Shown: positions 15,201 through 21,925 of the stretch, one piece after another | Position numbering within the stretch: position 1 is the first letter of the stretch | Layout: each line of letters opens with the position of its first letter | Assembly: GCF_012273895.1 (NCBI RefSeq) | Contig: NW_024045131.1 | Location: forward strand, 2,304,741-2,368,740 | DNA length: 64,000 bases | Reading direction: 5' to 3' | Source of the DNA: Zerene cesonia | Taxonomy: Eukaryota > Arthropoda > Insecta > Lepidoptera > Pieridae | Notes under the pieces: model-generated | Databases searched by the model: none | Told to the model about the DNA's origin: nothing | Seen by the model: only the letters and a program-made list of their open reading frames with translations | Position numbers and translations under genes: made by a program

Positions 15201-18200
15201 CATATCGGTTGTGATGGTTCTTAATCATCTCAATAGATGGCGTTGGGTGTCCCTTAGGCATATGAAACCGAAAGAGTAGAAGAGATTCGATAGCTGAGGC
15301 GGGATCACGGGTGGCCGAGAGGCTAGGCGGTTGGGCAAATAACGCGGGTTTGAACCCCGCCTCATAATTGAATTTTTTCATACTTTTAAATTTTTAATTT
15401 GTAATAGTTAGTAACCAATATGTTTATTTAGTACAGTTTTATGTTTTTACATGATGAACACATAATTTTTAACTGCATTGTGTTTGTTATTAGATGTATA
15501 AAAATATAAGACATGAAAACTTTAGAATGTAAATACTAAAATTAGTGATAAAGTGTAGATACAGTCAACCTAAATACATGAGGTTATGCCACTTAAAGAT
15601 AATGCCTACATGGAGAGTTAATAATGTTTATTGTCTCTTTAATTACTATGCTTATGTGTTTCATAAGTGTGTTAAGGTAAATGAAATTTAGTACAGCACA
15701 TAGGTACATTGATTATCCTACTATCCTACAAATATGTATTATAAATGCGAATGTTTTTAAGGATGTGTGTGTTAATTACTCTTTCACGCAAAAAATACTG
15801 AACCGATTGCAATGAAATTTGGCACGTAGACAGCTGGACAACTGGGTGACATATATGCAACTTTTTATCCCGATATTCTTACAGGATACGGACTTACGCG
15901 GGTGAAAACGCGGGGCGCAGCTAGTAATCAATATTATTCAAATATGTGGTCTAAGGTTATATCTAATACTAACTTTTCGCCCCGACTTCGCCCACGATAC
16001 ACACATAGCCTATGTCACTCGGTGAAGTTGGGTTAAAATATTTCGTGACGTCACATATTTAGATTCAAAATATGTACTAAGATGTGAGACTTGAGGTTCA
16101 TCAAGTCCATCTAAATCAATGCGACGACCTGTGACATGTCGAAACAATCTAAAATTTGTATGAATTTATGGAGGTATGTGTAATTTACCCTGCTTGTTAA
16201 TTTCGTCCCTCCACTTTTCAGACATGACGTCGCCACGCGGAGCCGCCCTGTGGCCTGGCGAACATCTGCAATTAGCAAATTTTTAAAAGTAAGTCTGGTA
16301 AGTGAGCTTGTTGGTGAGTGAGCTGATTGGTGAGTGCGCTGGTTGGTGAGCGAGCTGGTTGGTGAGTGAGCTGGTTGGTGAGTGAGCCGGTTGGTGAGTG
16401 AGCCGGTTGGTGAGTGAGCCGGTTGGTGAGTAAGCCGGTTGGTGAGCGAGCCGGTTGGTGAGCGAGCCGGTTGGTAAGCGAGCCGGTTGGTAAGTGAGCC
16501 GGTTGGTAAATGAGCCGGTTGGTAAGTGAGCTGGTTGGGAAGTGAGCTGGTTGGGAAGTGAGCTGGTTGGTAAGTGACGTTAAGCGACCGGCAACGCCCA
16601 CGAACTTTTGCGGAGCTTGGGCCAATGCAAATGCGTTGCGCGCCTTTAAAGAATAAGGAAATTCTATCCATCTTCTTCATTTTATCGTTTAAGGAGACGG
16701 AAATGGACATGGGCCCAAAGTCATATTAAAACAGATCTAACAAAACATTAATATCAACCGGTAGCGTGGAATAATGAGCCAGCAATGGAAAAATTTAGAT
16801 GAAATGATATTTATTAAAATCAAAAACATTTCATTACATTTCATATAGCGTGTGTTTGGTACCTTTAAATACAAGTTTTTAGCGAATTACGTGAAAAAAA
16901 AAACAACTAAAAATCTGTTTGTGATCTGCATTGCCGTAAAATAAACACAAGCTCCCCTTTCTTATTCGTAGGCTAAAAATATATTATAATCTCACCTGTA
17001 CACGTCTGATATACTGAGCTGCCCCTTTCTGCCCTTCTCGAAAATTTGACGTGTATACCTAGAATAAGATTAGTCTAACGTTAGATTGCTTTCACACACT
17101 CGAAACATGTTTTTACACGGTTTTTTTAACGTCACCTGTTTAAATAACAGAATGTAAAAATAATACTAGACATTGTTAAAATTGTAACCACATTATATAT
17201 TTTTTTTTATGTCATAGTCGACAATGGAGCTGGTGGGTCGCCTGATGGTAAGCGCTACCACCGCCCATGGACATTTGGAGAGGTGTAAGGTCGAATGCAG
17301 ACCTTACGCCTCTTCAAATGGATTGCCGATTGCAAAATGGAAAGGGATTAGGAAAGGATTGAAGAGAGTAAAGGAAAGGACTGGGAAAGGTAAGGAAGAG
17401 GATATGGGCCTCCGGCTCCCCCACTCACCGAACGAAACACAGCAGTATGCTATTTCACGCCGGTCTTCTGTGGGGGTGTGGTAGGCACTTCCCCGGGGCG
17501 AGCTGGCCCAATTCGTGCCGAAACATGCTCGACTACCACATACAAAATCCATATTTATAAATATTTGTATGCCAATTTGTTGGCGAGTTGTGCGGACTTG
17601 AACTTTTTATAAAAACTTTGTAACCACAATTCTAACAAATAGAATCATTTCATTTCATGTATGTTTGTAATTCCCATAGACTTGATTGTGACCCACTTTA
17701 CGCGAACAGATTTCATGAGAACTGTGTACAATGCAAACATTATAGTTTATCGGTTACGATACAATAATCTCATGAGTTAACCGTGTTTTTTAGTTTCTAA
17801 TCTAAATATATTTAATTTATTGTTTCTTCAGCTGTATAAAACTACTTTATTTTTTTAATGGGGAAATCTTGCATAGATACCCACGACCCCCGGGCCAGAG
17901 GTCCTGGGTTATGTCGGATTCCTAGCGACCAAAACCTCACTGTGTTCCGTCGAGCCGCTTGCGTGAAGGGGCCACGGGAGCTGGTTAAAATTCTTATATC
18001 TATATATGTTACACAATGTTAGTTACCATACACCTCCGAAACGGCTAGACTTAGAGATTCTCATGAAATTTTGTGTGCATATCGGGTAGGTCCGAGAATA
18101 GGTCAACATATGATTTTCATACCTCTAAATGATGAAAATTAAGGCAGAACAGCGTATGCCGGGTTAGCTCGTTAATAAATGGAAGTTTAAGTTTCGTTTG

Positions 18201-18821
18201 AGGTTCGTTTAAGAATCACATGACAGTTCTTTGGCATCATTATTATGTATAAGTACATATTATGTAAATTATAATGAAAAATTTACATAAAAGAGCGACC
18301 ACATAGTATCCTGCCGTCTCTTGTGTGCTGAAACTGCTTCTTGAACTGGGTGGTAATTGTTAAAACTCTTCTACGACAATTCAAAAGTACTATTCTAGAA
18401 GATGTCGAATTGCACAAATAAATTTTAATGAATTTGATTTTTGAAATCGGTCATTATTTTATGAGCCTTTTCATATATGGCAATTATCATACCGACCGCC
18501 TCCTTGGTACAGTGGTTAACGCGTGAGCGTAGAACCAAGGGGTCCTGGGTTCAATTCTCGGTGGGGACACTCAAACAAAAAAAAAATGTCTCCGTCTGGC
18601 AGGACACAGAAGGCTGACCACCTACTTGTCCGTAAAGAAAATCGATCAGTGAAACAGATGTACATCATCTGCCCCATACCCCACTAGGGGACACGGGACT
18701 TCACTTTTTTTTTTAATTATCATAACGACTCTCATACTCACCAAAAGCATATTTTCGACAGGAAGCTAGCCTTCTCACGCGGATTCTGCTCCCTTTCAAT
18801 ATTGAAATAACCGGGATCCAT
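346..18821 (-). CDS. ABCC4: ABCC-family (MRP4 / lethal(2)03659-like) ABC transporter, 23 coding exons, 3' end outside window
   Basis: ATP-driven exporter of the ABCC class, expected in the plasma membrane and moving organic anions and conjugates. Coding exons, in transcript order: 18742-18821, 16996-17058, 16189-16265, 14818-14920, 13800-13904, 12957-13059, 12142-12373, 10477-10633, 9758-10114, 8839-8989, 7910-8071, 7479-7608, 6674-6783, 5612-5737, 4881-5015, 3912-4008, 3395-3545, 2863-2933, 2002-2170, 1675-1801, 1124-1274, 658-894, 346-455. All have GT donors and AG acceptors and compatible phases, giving 1068 codons with no stop. Order: short N-terminus, TMD1 (about 70-425), NBD1 (about 440-660) with Walker A GTVGSGKST (487-495), Q-loop Gln522, signature LSGGQ (577-581), Walker B IYLLDD (597-602) and H-loop His634, linker, then TMD2 from about 740. 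No MRP1-type TMD0. NBD2 (about 250 residues) must lie left of base 346. The family call is firm; one-to-one orthology with ABCC4 is not, because insects have several MRP4-like copies. Confidence 0.93.
525..595 (-). mobile_element. SINE S1 tail fragment, degraded
   Basis: (CAT)n then cactgctgggacatacgact, minus orientation, between ABCC exons 22 and 23. Confidence 0.7.
658..894 (-). CDS. ABCC4: ABCC exon 22 (residues 953-1031; TMD2)
   Basis: Starts with an 'ARSQ' in place of the usual 'TRSP', then NHASATVSGLTTIRS, the family's 'L....GL.TIRA' motif, and a hydrophobic helix ending LFFGD. Strikingly GC-rich third positions. Confidence 0.93.
1124..1274 (-). CDS. ABCC4: ABCC exon 21 (residues 903-952; TMD2)
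   Basis: FFLEVIGILVVVCLVNWWLL helix, then LSTSRELKRIEAI, the 'TSR++KR+E' motif. Two AGs in the same frame are possible acceptors; the one above 1274 gives the spacing normal for MRP4-type proteins, so I chose it over the AG 12 bases downstream. Confidence 0.92.
1675..1801 (-). CDS. ABCC4: ABCC exon 20 (residues 860-902; TMD2)
   Basis: Carries FFHHNPSGRILNRFSKDMGQ then VDTLLPVALVDCLG. The 'FF..NP.GRILNRFSKD' motif is among the most diagnostic ABCC signatures. Confidence 0.96.
1965..1974. other. Assembly gap (10 N)
   Basis: Ten N in the ABCC intron between exons 19 and 20, next to a GT/TG-rich stretch; probably a small unresolved simple repeat. No coding sequence is affected. Confidence 0.98.
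2002..2170 (-). CDS. ABCC4: ABCC exon 19 (residues 804-859; TMD2)
   Basis: YVYGSLIAICMFFTWNKLL helix followed by CIRASVTLHDTMFR, the conserved 'AS..LH..MF' motif of ABCC TMD2. A 10-N gap (1965-1974) lies in the following intron. Confidence 0.94.
2426..2617 (-). mobile_element. tRNA-derived SINE (family S2), intronic
   Basis: Minus-strand copy: head with a tRNA-like box A (GGTTAACGCATGAGC) and box B (near GGTCCGATTC), then GGCAGGACACAGAAGGCTGA and the end GGACACGAGAC. Same family as copies at 6443, 18494, 56225 and 61027. Confidence 0.9.
2863..2933 (-). CDS. ABCC4: ABCC exon 18 (residues 780-803; TMD2 extracellular loop)
   Basis: Short polar exon with NxS/T sequons (RNSTSS) in the predicted extracellular loop after the first TMD2 helix, where N-glycosylation would be possible. 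Identified by phase and splice sites rather than strong conservation. Confidence 0.8.
3089..3345. repeat. CA-rich microsatellite
   Basis: Long degenerate (CA)n/(CACACG)n tract with a short (TA) run, in the ABCC intron next to exon 17 (donor 3394). The cysteine/valine-rich open frames here are artefacts of the repeat. Confidence 0.93.
3395..3545 (-). CDS. ABCC4: ABCC exon 17 (residues 730-779; first helix of TMD2)
   Basis: YISYITSGGG then a long hydrophobic helix and IFYSSTDIWLKDW, the ABCC TMD2 opening ('Q....  D.WLS.W'). Confidence 0.92.
3640..3724 (+). mobile_element. Family F repeat 3' end
   Basis: cattagaaagctgcagcttc, then gtaccacggacgaagcaagg and aacagctag; ABCC intron between exons 16 and 17. 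Confidence 0.7.
3912..4008 (-). CDS. ABCC4: ABCC exon 16 (residues 698-729; linker)
   Basis: Ser-rich polar linker (HILRSQRSMSEVSQLSF) between NBD1 and TMD2. It is poorly conserved in the family, but the phase fit and splice sites are good. The Ser/Arg clusters could be phosphorylation sites; that is inference. Confidence 0.82.
4881..5015 (-). CDS. ABCC4: ABCC exon 15 (residues 653-697; NBD1 end and linker)
   Basis: Begins IVAQGTYQEL, the last conserved NBD1 strand and helix, then a charged Glu/Lys-rich linker (EKVDEVKQKQK). Phase 0 on both sides. Confidence 0.92.
5470..5605. repeat. GAT/GAC simple-sequence tract
   Basis: Degenerate trinucleotide repeat (gatgatgac) ending some 5 bases from the donor of ABCC exon 14. 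It resembles the tail of the ATG-tailed SINE but no body is visible. The poly-His and poly-Met frames are artefacts. Confidence 0.85.
5612..5737 (-). CDS. ABCC4: ABCC exon 14 (residues 611-652; NBD1 H-loop)
   Basis: RAVVLVTHRAHYARHAANVC places the switch His at 634; the exon ends with MRSGR. GC-rich compared with its surroundings. A GAT/GAC-rich simple-sequence tract ends about 10 bases from its donor. Confidence 0.94.
6068..6340 (+). pseudogene. Decayed non-LTR reverse transcriptase fragment
   Basis: One frame gives ACGVPQGSIMGPHSF then CYINGLSIFAYDDTF, i.e. RT motif B (GVPQGS) and a deleted/mutated YADD box. It is short, without a start, and most of the element is gone; a LINE remnant in an ABCC intron. 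No function expected. Confidence 0.8.
6443..6635 (+). mobile_element. tRNA-derived SINE (family S2), intronic
   Basis: Head gttaacgcgtgagcgtagaa, box B gggttcaattccc, body with ggcaggacacagaaggctga and end gggacacgggacttcact. It lies about 40 bases from ABCC exon 13's donor. Confidence 0.92.
6674..6783 (-). CDS. ABCC4: ABCC exon 13 (residues 574-610; NBD1 signature, Walker B, D-loop)
   Basis: Signature LSGGQRARISLARCVY (577-592), Walker B IYLLDDPLAAVDAK (597-610). The residue after the Walker B Asp601 is Asp602, not Glu, as is normal in the weakly hydrolytic NBD1 of ABCC proteins. Confidence 0.96.
7479..7608 (-). CDS. ABCC4: ABCC exon 12 (residues 531-573; NBD1)
   Basis: VRQNILFG at the start, then CCQLKTDLEILPHGD and VVGERG, the helical region ahead of the ABC signature. 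All are standard ABCC NBD1 motifs. Confidence 0.95.
7773..7864 (+). mobile_element. SINE S1 tail fragment
   Basis: gattatggcctgaaccctca, aggaggcctgtgtccctgct and a (GAT)n tail, near ABCC exon 11. Confidence 0.85.
7910..8071 (-). CDS. ABCC4: ABCC exon 11 (residues 477-530; NBD1 Walker A and Q-loop)
   Basis: Walker A GTVGSGKST at 487-495 with the invariant Lys493, and the Q-loop in YASQDPWLFDAS with Gln522. The exon starts and ends in phase 0. Confidence 0.95.
8582..8695 (+). mobile_element. SINE S1 head fragment
   Basis: gcagtggtggctacgtggtg, box B gagggttcgagatcaagcga, then aaataaattgatt; the 3' part is missing. Confidence 0.85.
8839..8989 (-). CDS. ABCC4: ABCC exon 10 (residues 426-476; entry to NBD1)
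   Basis: Ends with VSLKDFTVYWRNAEDGEL and then PALVDINLT, the first beta strands of NBD1; Tyr/Trp at the TVYW position fits the aromatic A-loop that stacks on ATP adenine. Phase 0 at the GTAAGT donor. Confidence 0.92.
9758..10114 (-). CDS. ABCC4: ABCC exon 9 (residues 307-425; end of TMD1)
   Basis: The longest exon (357 bases). Encodes the intracellular loop starting EMNVIKKMSWLRAV, two hydrophobic helices, and ends with SVKRMEEFLVLPE, the 'S..R+..FL.L.E' motif that links TMD1 to NBD1 in ABCC proteins. Confidence 0.93.
10477..10633 (-). CDS. ABCC4: ABCC exon 8 (residues 255-306; TMD1 coupling region)
   Basis: Contains TDNRIRLMNEVIQSIEAIKM then FAWENAFAGII, the most conserved stretch of ABCC TMD1 (TD.R+..MNE.I.GI..IK.YAWE). 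Residues and spacing are as in functional family members. Confidence 0.95.
10664..10765 (+). mobile_element. SINE S1 head fragment
   Basis: gcagtggtggttcagtggct, degraded box B, then gcggtcaggaaataaaa; 30 bases from ABCC exon 8. Confidence 0.82.
10975..12089 (+). mobile_element. ATG-tailed SINE (family S1), interrupted by the 1000-N gap
   Basis: Left piece 10975-11033 (gcagtggtggctcagtggtg...), right piece 12034-12089 (gcctgtgtcccagcagtggg... and a GAT tail). The 11-base actaggtaaat occurs at 10954-10964 and again at 12090-12100, a target duplication bracketing head and tail. Confidence 0.88.
11034..12033. other. Assembly gap (1000 N) inside an intronic SINE
   Basis: Exactly 1000 N in the ABCC intron between exons 7 and 8. 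The left edge is the head and the right edge the tail of the same ATG-tailed SINE family, so the true missing sequence may be only about 200 bases. Confidence 0.97.
12142..12373 (-). CDS. ABCC4: ABCC exon 7 (residues 178-254; TMD1)
   Basis: Opens with LLRLDLTA and carries GHVVNLLTTDAQRFD, the diagnostic ABCC motif (G.VVNL.S.D..RFD), followed by two hydrophobic helices. The neighbouring intron contains the 1000-N gap, but the exon itself is intact. Confidence 0.93.
12957..13059 (-). CDS. ABCC4: ABCC exon 6 (residues 143-177; TMD1)
   Basis: Reads through TM2 into SMKIRVACCSLIYRK, the strongly conserved 'G.++R.A...LIYRK' motif of the ABCC first cytosolic loop. The exon ends in phase 0 at a GTAAGT donor. 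Confidence 0.92.
13800..13904 (-). CDS. ABCC4: ABCC exon 5 (residues 108-142; TMD1)
   Basis: Reads RILTPMCLEGLIHYFS then a polar loop and AYLYALGVVG, the end of TM1, the extracellular loop and the start of TM2. Compare the 'xPxxLGxLIxYF' pattern of MRP4 relatives. GTGAGT donor. Confidence 0.88.
13920..14132 (+). mobile_element. MITE-like repeat I, copy 1
   Basis: Closely matches the 19.6-kb copy through gaatcgttgtgatttcaaag and acaaatacaaaaatgtgtag to cgcacacacaca; its inverted arms are slightly degraded. Next to ABCC exon 5's acceptor. Confidence 0.75.
14566..14766 (+). mobile_element. Helitron-like repeat, family C
   Basis: Starts tcctactaatattataaatg, contains gaaccgattgcaatgaaatt, ends cggggcgcagctgg (terminal CTAG mutated). 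ABCC intron 4. Confidence 0.82.
14818..14920 (-). CDS. ABCC4: ABCC exon 4 (residues 74-107; first TM helix of TMD1)
   Basis: A lysine run (DKKKKPSLLRCI) is followed by a hydrophobic helix GLKFILANIVFAVIDTSL, as at the start of TMD1 in MRP4-type proteins. Clean TTTTTCAG acceptor and GTAAG donor. Confidence 0.88.
15300..15372 (+). mobile_element. tRNA-like SINE head (family H)
   Basis: ggtggccgagaggctaggcg (box A of Ser/Leu tRNA type) and gggtttgaaccccgcctcat (box B). The spacing and ends do not fold as a complete tRNA. Related pieces at 13108-13225, 15062-15140 and 37200-37290 (gaggcgggatttgaacccgc). Confidence 0.65.
15724..15924 (+). mobile_element. Helitron-like repeat, family C
   Basis: Starts tcctacaaatatgtattata, core gaaccgattgcaatgaaatt, ends ggggcgcagctag before t. 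ABCC intron 3. Confidence 0.85.
16189..16265 (-). CDS. ABCC4: ABCC exon 3 (residues 48-73)
   Basis: Contains DVMSEKWRDEINKQ, the 'L...W..E' segment before TMD1 in ABCC proteins. The acceptor is only 35 bases from a 17-unit minisatellite at 16301-16572, which therefore fills the usual branch-point zone. Confidence 0.85.
16301..16572. repeat. Minisatellite, 17 units of 16 bp
   Basis: Tandem units of the form agtgagccggttggtg, 17 in a row with no length change, varying at a few positions (agcgagcc, agtgagct, ggttggta, ggttggga). It sits in ABCC intron 2, 35 bases from the acceptor of exon 3. On the plus strand many junctions read GGTGAGT; the ABCC transcript carries the complement. Frames through it give Pro/Thr/Ser/His-rich repeats that are not protein. 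Confidence 0.97.
16996..17058 (-). CDS. ABCC4: ABCC exon 2 (residues 27-47)
   Basis: Translates as YTRQIFEKGRKGQLSISDVY plus a split Arg, matching the cytosolic stretch after the first FW motif of ABCC proteins, where 'L..DDVY' is conserved. AG acceptor above 17058 and GTGAG donor below 16996. Confidence 0.88.
17195..17545 (+). mobile_element. Interspersed repeat, family G (long copy)
   Basis: ttttttatgtcatagtcgac, gctggtgggtcgcctgatgg, then gaacgaaacacagcagtatg and gagctggcccaattcgtgcc. Other copies lie at 7330-7410, 32236-32389, 44840-44976, 47820-48030, 50520-50690, 55890-56170 and 62605-63190. The class (SINE or MITE) is not clear. ABCC intron 1. Confidence 0.75.
17992..18170 (+). mobile_element. 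Helitron-like repeat, family D, diverged
   Basis: Contains cacctccgaaacggctagac, gtgtgcatatcgggtaggtc and the end agcgtatgccgggttagctc. ABCC intron 1. Confidence 0.8.
18494..18706 (+). mobile_element. tRNA-derived SINE (family S2)
   Basis: Complete-looking copy from gaccgcctccttggtacagt through gggttcaattctc to acgggacttcact and a T-rich end, 30 bases from ABCC exon 1's donor. Confidence 0.94.
18742..18821 (-). CDS. ABCC4: ABCC exon 1 (start codon; residues 1-26)
   Basis: Reads MDPGYFNIEREQNPREKASF and on to ICF before a GTGAGT donor; the split codon makes Trp. The N-terminal pattern (Asn-Pro then a hydrophobic 'SxxFW' motif) is the usual start of MRP4-type proteins. The ATG at 18819-18821 has A at -3 and G at +4, which favours it as the start. 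Confidence 0.88.
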
Positions 18822-18956
18822 CGTGCACTTTCACTAAGCGGACCATACACTACGTAGTAGAAAATATATAATTGCACTTTATATCACATGTAAATGCACC
18901 TTGACACTTTCGCACTTCGCACCTTACAAAATTTTCATGTCCACATTGACGTCATT
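18822..18956 (-). other. Probable 5' UTR part of ABCC exon 1
   Basis: On the minus strand an acceptor-like tract (TTTACAG) ends just above base 18956, so the ATG exon may begin here and be joined to a noncoding exon further right that I could not place. If transcribed, this 135-base leader holds several upstream ATGs, including two very short closed uORFs near 18950-18920 and one beginning at 18846 that overlaps the main start in another frame. A transcription start inside this stretch is equally possible. Confidence 0.4.
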
Positions 18957-19155
18957 CTGTAAATAAAAAGAAAAACTAATTATCAACTGTTTGTCTGCAA
19001 AACTTTTAACATTAATTTTCATTCTCGTAAAAAAAAACATTAATTTATTTATAAATTATATGTAGAAACAGATAACTGTTTTAATTGTTTACCATGGTTT
19101 AACATGACTTGTAATTAGTTGTAATTGTTTTAAAACCTTTATCCTAATAATCTTA

Positions 19156-19278
19156 TCCTACTAATATTATAAATGCGAAAGTTTGTAAGGATGTGTGTGT
19201 GTTTGTTGCTCTTTCAGGCAAAAACTACTGAACCGATTGCAATGAAATTTGGTATGTACATAGGTGAACAACTTGAAA
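19156..19278 (+). mobile_element. Helitron-like repeat, family C, 3'-truncated
   Basis: Intact start tcctactaatattataaatg and core gaaccgattgcaatgaaatt; sequence match stops after the aggtgaacaacttg segment. Confidence 0.82.
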
Positions 19279-19630
19279 TCATTACCCAATAGTATCAGTT
19301 CAGAACACTGTCCAAGAAAACACGAGGTTACTAAGTAAGCCTATTTACTACTGCCAACGCTTTATAAACAAATAATATGGCTATAATTATGAAGCTTCAG
19401 TTATATATTGTCTGTAATGAACATATTCCGTTTGTAATAAAATCGTAACAACATTGTGTTATATGTATTCCAAAAAAAAAAATCACAGTGCGATTTAAAA
19501 ACCGTTTATTTGAACTACCGCCACCTATAATCCATTTACCGAACTAGAATTACATGTAATTTTGATCTGTCATGAACACGAGTAACAAAAAAAAACCAGT
19601 CGATTTAAGAACCTGCTTCGATTTTTACAT

Positions 19631-19840
19631 GATTTTTGAAGTGAAACTTCTTTAGAATCGTTGTGATTTTAAACCTGATACAACGGAAAAAACGACAGGT
19701 AAGAGACACAAATACAAAAATGTGTAGAATGAAGCCGGCAAAGAATGAGACAGAAATATACATACTTTTTTATTCATTCATTTGTCGATTTACTGAAGTT
19801 TCACTTCTATCGTGTGTGAACCGCACACACACCTTTTTTT
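19631..19840 (+). mobile_element. MITE-like repeat I, copy 2
   Basis: Inverted arms gaagtgaaacttc (19638-19650) and gaagtttcacttc (19795-19807) enclose acaaatacaaaaatgtgtag; flanked on the right by cgcacacacacc and a T run. Sister copy at 13920. Confidence 0.75.
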
Positions 19841-19997
19841 TTGATGAATTAATCGACAAAAACTGTATCAAGAACGTCGCCTACTTCGTACAAAAACATT
19901 AAAAAAAGCGCATACGCTTAGCGCGATAATAATATAAACTACACGTGAAAGAAGCCATATTATATAAAAATAATACGTATAGTTACATCTCATCAAA

Positions 19998-20242
19998 GCA
20001 GTGGTGGCTCAGTGGTTAGGAACACGGGAGTTATTAGCGAATAGTCGAGGGTTCGAGACCAGATGAGCGCACAAAAAATAAATAGATTTTTCAAAATATC
20101 TGACTACTATTGACTTCATCACTGCTCGAAATGGTTAAGGAAAATATCGTGAGAAAACATCGATAGGAGGCCTGTACCTCTGCAGTGGGAATCTATTATA
20201 TCGGCTGATGATAGTGATGGTGATGATGATGATGACGATGAC

Positions 20243-20281
<39 letters not shown>
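19998..20281 (+). mobile_element. ATG-tailed SINE (family S1)
   Basis: Head gcagtggtggctcagtggtt, box B gagggttcgagaccag, core with aggaggcctgt and gcagtggga, and a long (GAT)n tail. More diverged than the 25.6-kb copy. Confidence 0.92.
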
Positions 20282-20282
<1 letters not shown>

Positions 20283-21751
20283 GTATCTCATAGTAGTCTC
20301 TAGTATTTAAGAGATCGCTGACACCGGCATTGTCATTTGCCGTTTGTTAAAAATGACTAGCTGTTCACCCCGGTCTCACACGCGGTTCATATATAGCCTA
20401 TTCACTGAGTGTAATTGCAGCTTTCTAATGGTGAAAGAATTTCTGAAATCGGACCAGCCGTTCACGCGTTTCATTTTTATATGTAAATACTATTGCAACA
20501 CAAAGCATTTTGCAAAATATGCGTCACATAATAATTTCGAACAGGGAAAATACCAGAGGAAAATATCGCATCCATATCATCCTCATGCATCTAATTATTA
20601 TATTATTTCACTACGATCGGCTCTCGCAGCTGAATCGCAATGAACGCACTACAATGCGCGATCGCTCGGCTAGTACAAGATAGCGTCCATGCTTTGCAAG
20701 CAATGTATAATTTTCATGGTGCGTTTCACATATTCGCGTTCACCATTCGTCTTTACGGCGAAACAGCTGTTGAGTTTGTTTGTTAGAACGTGCTAATCTT
20801 ACAAACCGCTGGACTGTTATCGAAAATTATTTCATCGAATTTAAATGGGATCACACGGGAGACATCAGTCTACCGTCGAATTAAAATCACCTTCTTTTTG
20901 AAGTCGGTTTAAATAAATTATAAATATCTTATCATTAACCTTAATAAAATTGATATATTACGTCATACGTTTTATTGTTCACAAAAATTGTCATCGAAAT
21001 AGTCCAAAAAAAAACATGTAAATATGAAATCATTGACTAATAGTAAAATTGACATAACATGCGATACGATATTATACCTACCGTCCCTAATAATCTGGCC
21101 ACCACCGTACTTCTTATACTTTGCTGAAAAGCGGCCCATCGAATCAATACCCCCACTATTTTCATCTAAAACATCACATCCAAATATAGTTATCGATTTT
21201 ACATACATAAGGGCAAAGCGAACGACCTTGAGGTCACTCACTCGATCATTGAATGGCACGCATTTATGCATTGGCGAGATGAAACCTTATTGCTGGGTGA
21301 ATAAAGTTCAGTATCGGTTGAAGTTCTTTAGATTTAGGTTAAGTGCTAATTTGTTGACAATACTAGGTTTCTAATCATGACTTCGCTCGCATGAAATTCA
21401 AATTATCAGTATGCTTGATTATCTTAATAAAATCAATGTTTTATCTTAAACTTTTATTTTCAATTATATTATAACCAATTCAAATACCAGCTCGAAGGTC
21501 GTAAAATCAAGATACATTCATCAATGTTTGTTCAGCCGTTTTAGTGGAAATATGTAATAAACAAATATTTGAGAAAACAGCTGCATCGTATGATGAATCT
21601 TAAATAACAGAACGAGACTCGAGAGTCACGTTGCGAAACTGAATCCAATTTGATACATTCGTTCGATAGATACTGTTTATAGACATGTGTACTTCATTTC
21701 AGTTCAGACATATCTAATGTCTTTAATTTCTTGATGAATTACAAATTACAA

Positions 21752-21925
21752 AACGGTGAAGGAAACCATTTCAAACAAAGCATCAAAAGTTCGACTGCTG
21801 GATTATGTTCAGAACCCTCATATGTGGCCTGTGACCCAGCAGTGGGAACATAATATATGGGCCGATGATGACGATGATGATGATGATGATGGTGACGGTG
21901 GTGGTGATGATGATAATGACAATGT
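21752..21925 (+). mobile_element. SINE S1 tail fragment
   Basis: acggtgaaggaaaccatttc, then gtgacccagcagtgggaaca and a degenerate GAT/GGT tail. Confidence 0.78.

Noticed and set aside
15300..15372. tRNA gene (Ser/Leu type boxes)
   Set aside because: Boxes A and B are present but no acceptor stem or anticodon arm of proper length can be drawn, and relatives elsewhere are clearly dispersed repeats.
16301..16572. CRISPR-like regular array
   Set aside because: Units are contiguous with no unique spacers, in an intron of a eukaryotic gene. It is a minisatellite.
16111..16710. 199- and 117-codon open frames rich in Pro/Thr/Ser/His across the minisatellite
   Set aside because: They follow from the 16-bp repeat, which shifts frame each unit, and they overlap ABCC exon 3 on the same strand in another frame. 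Not proteins.
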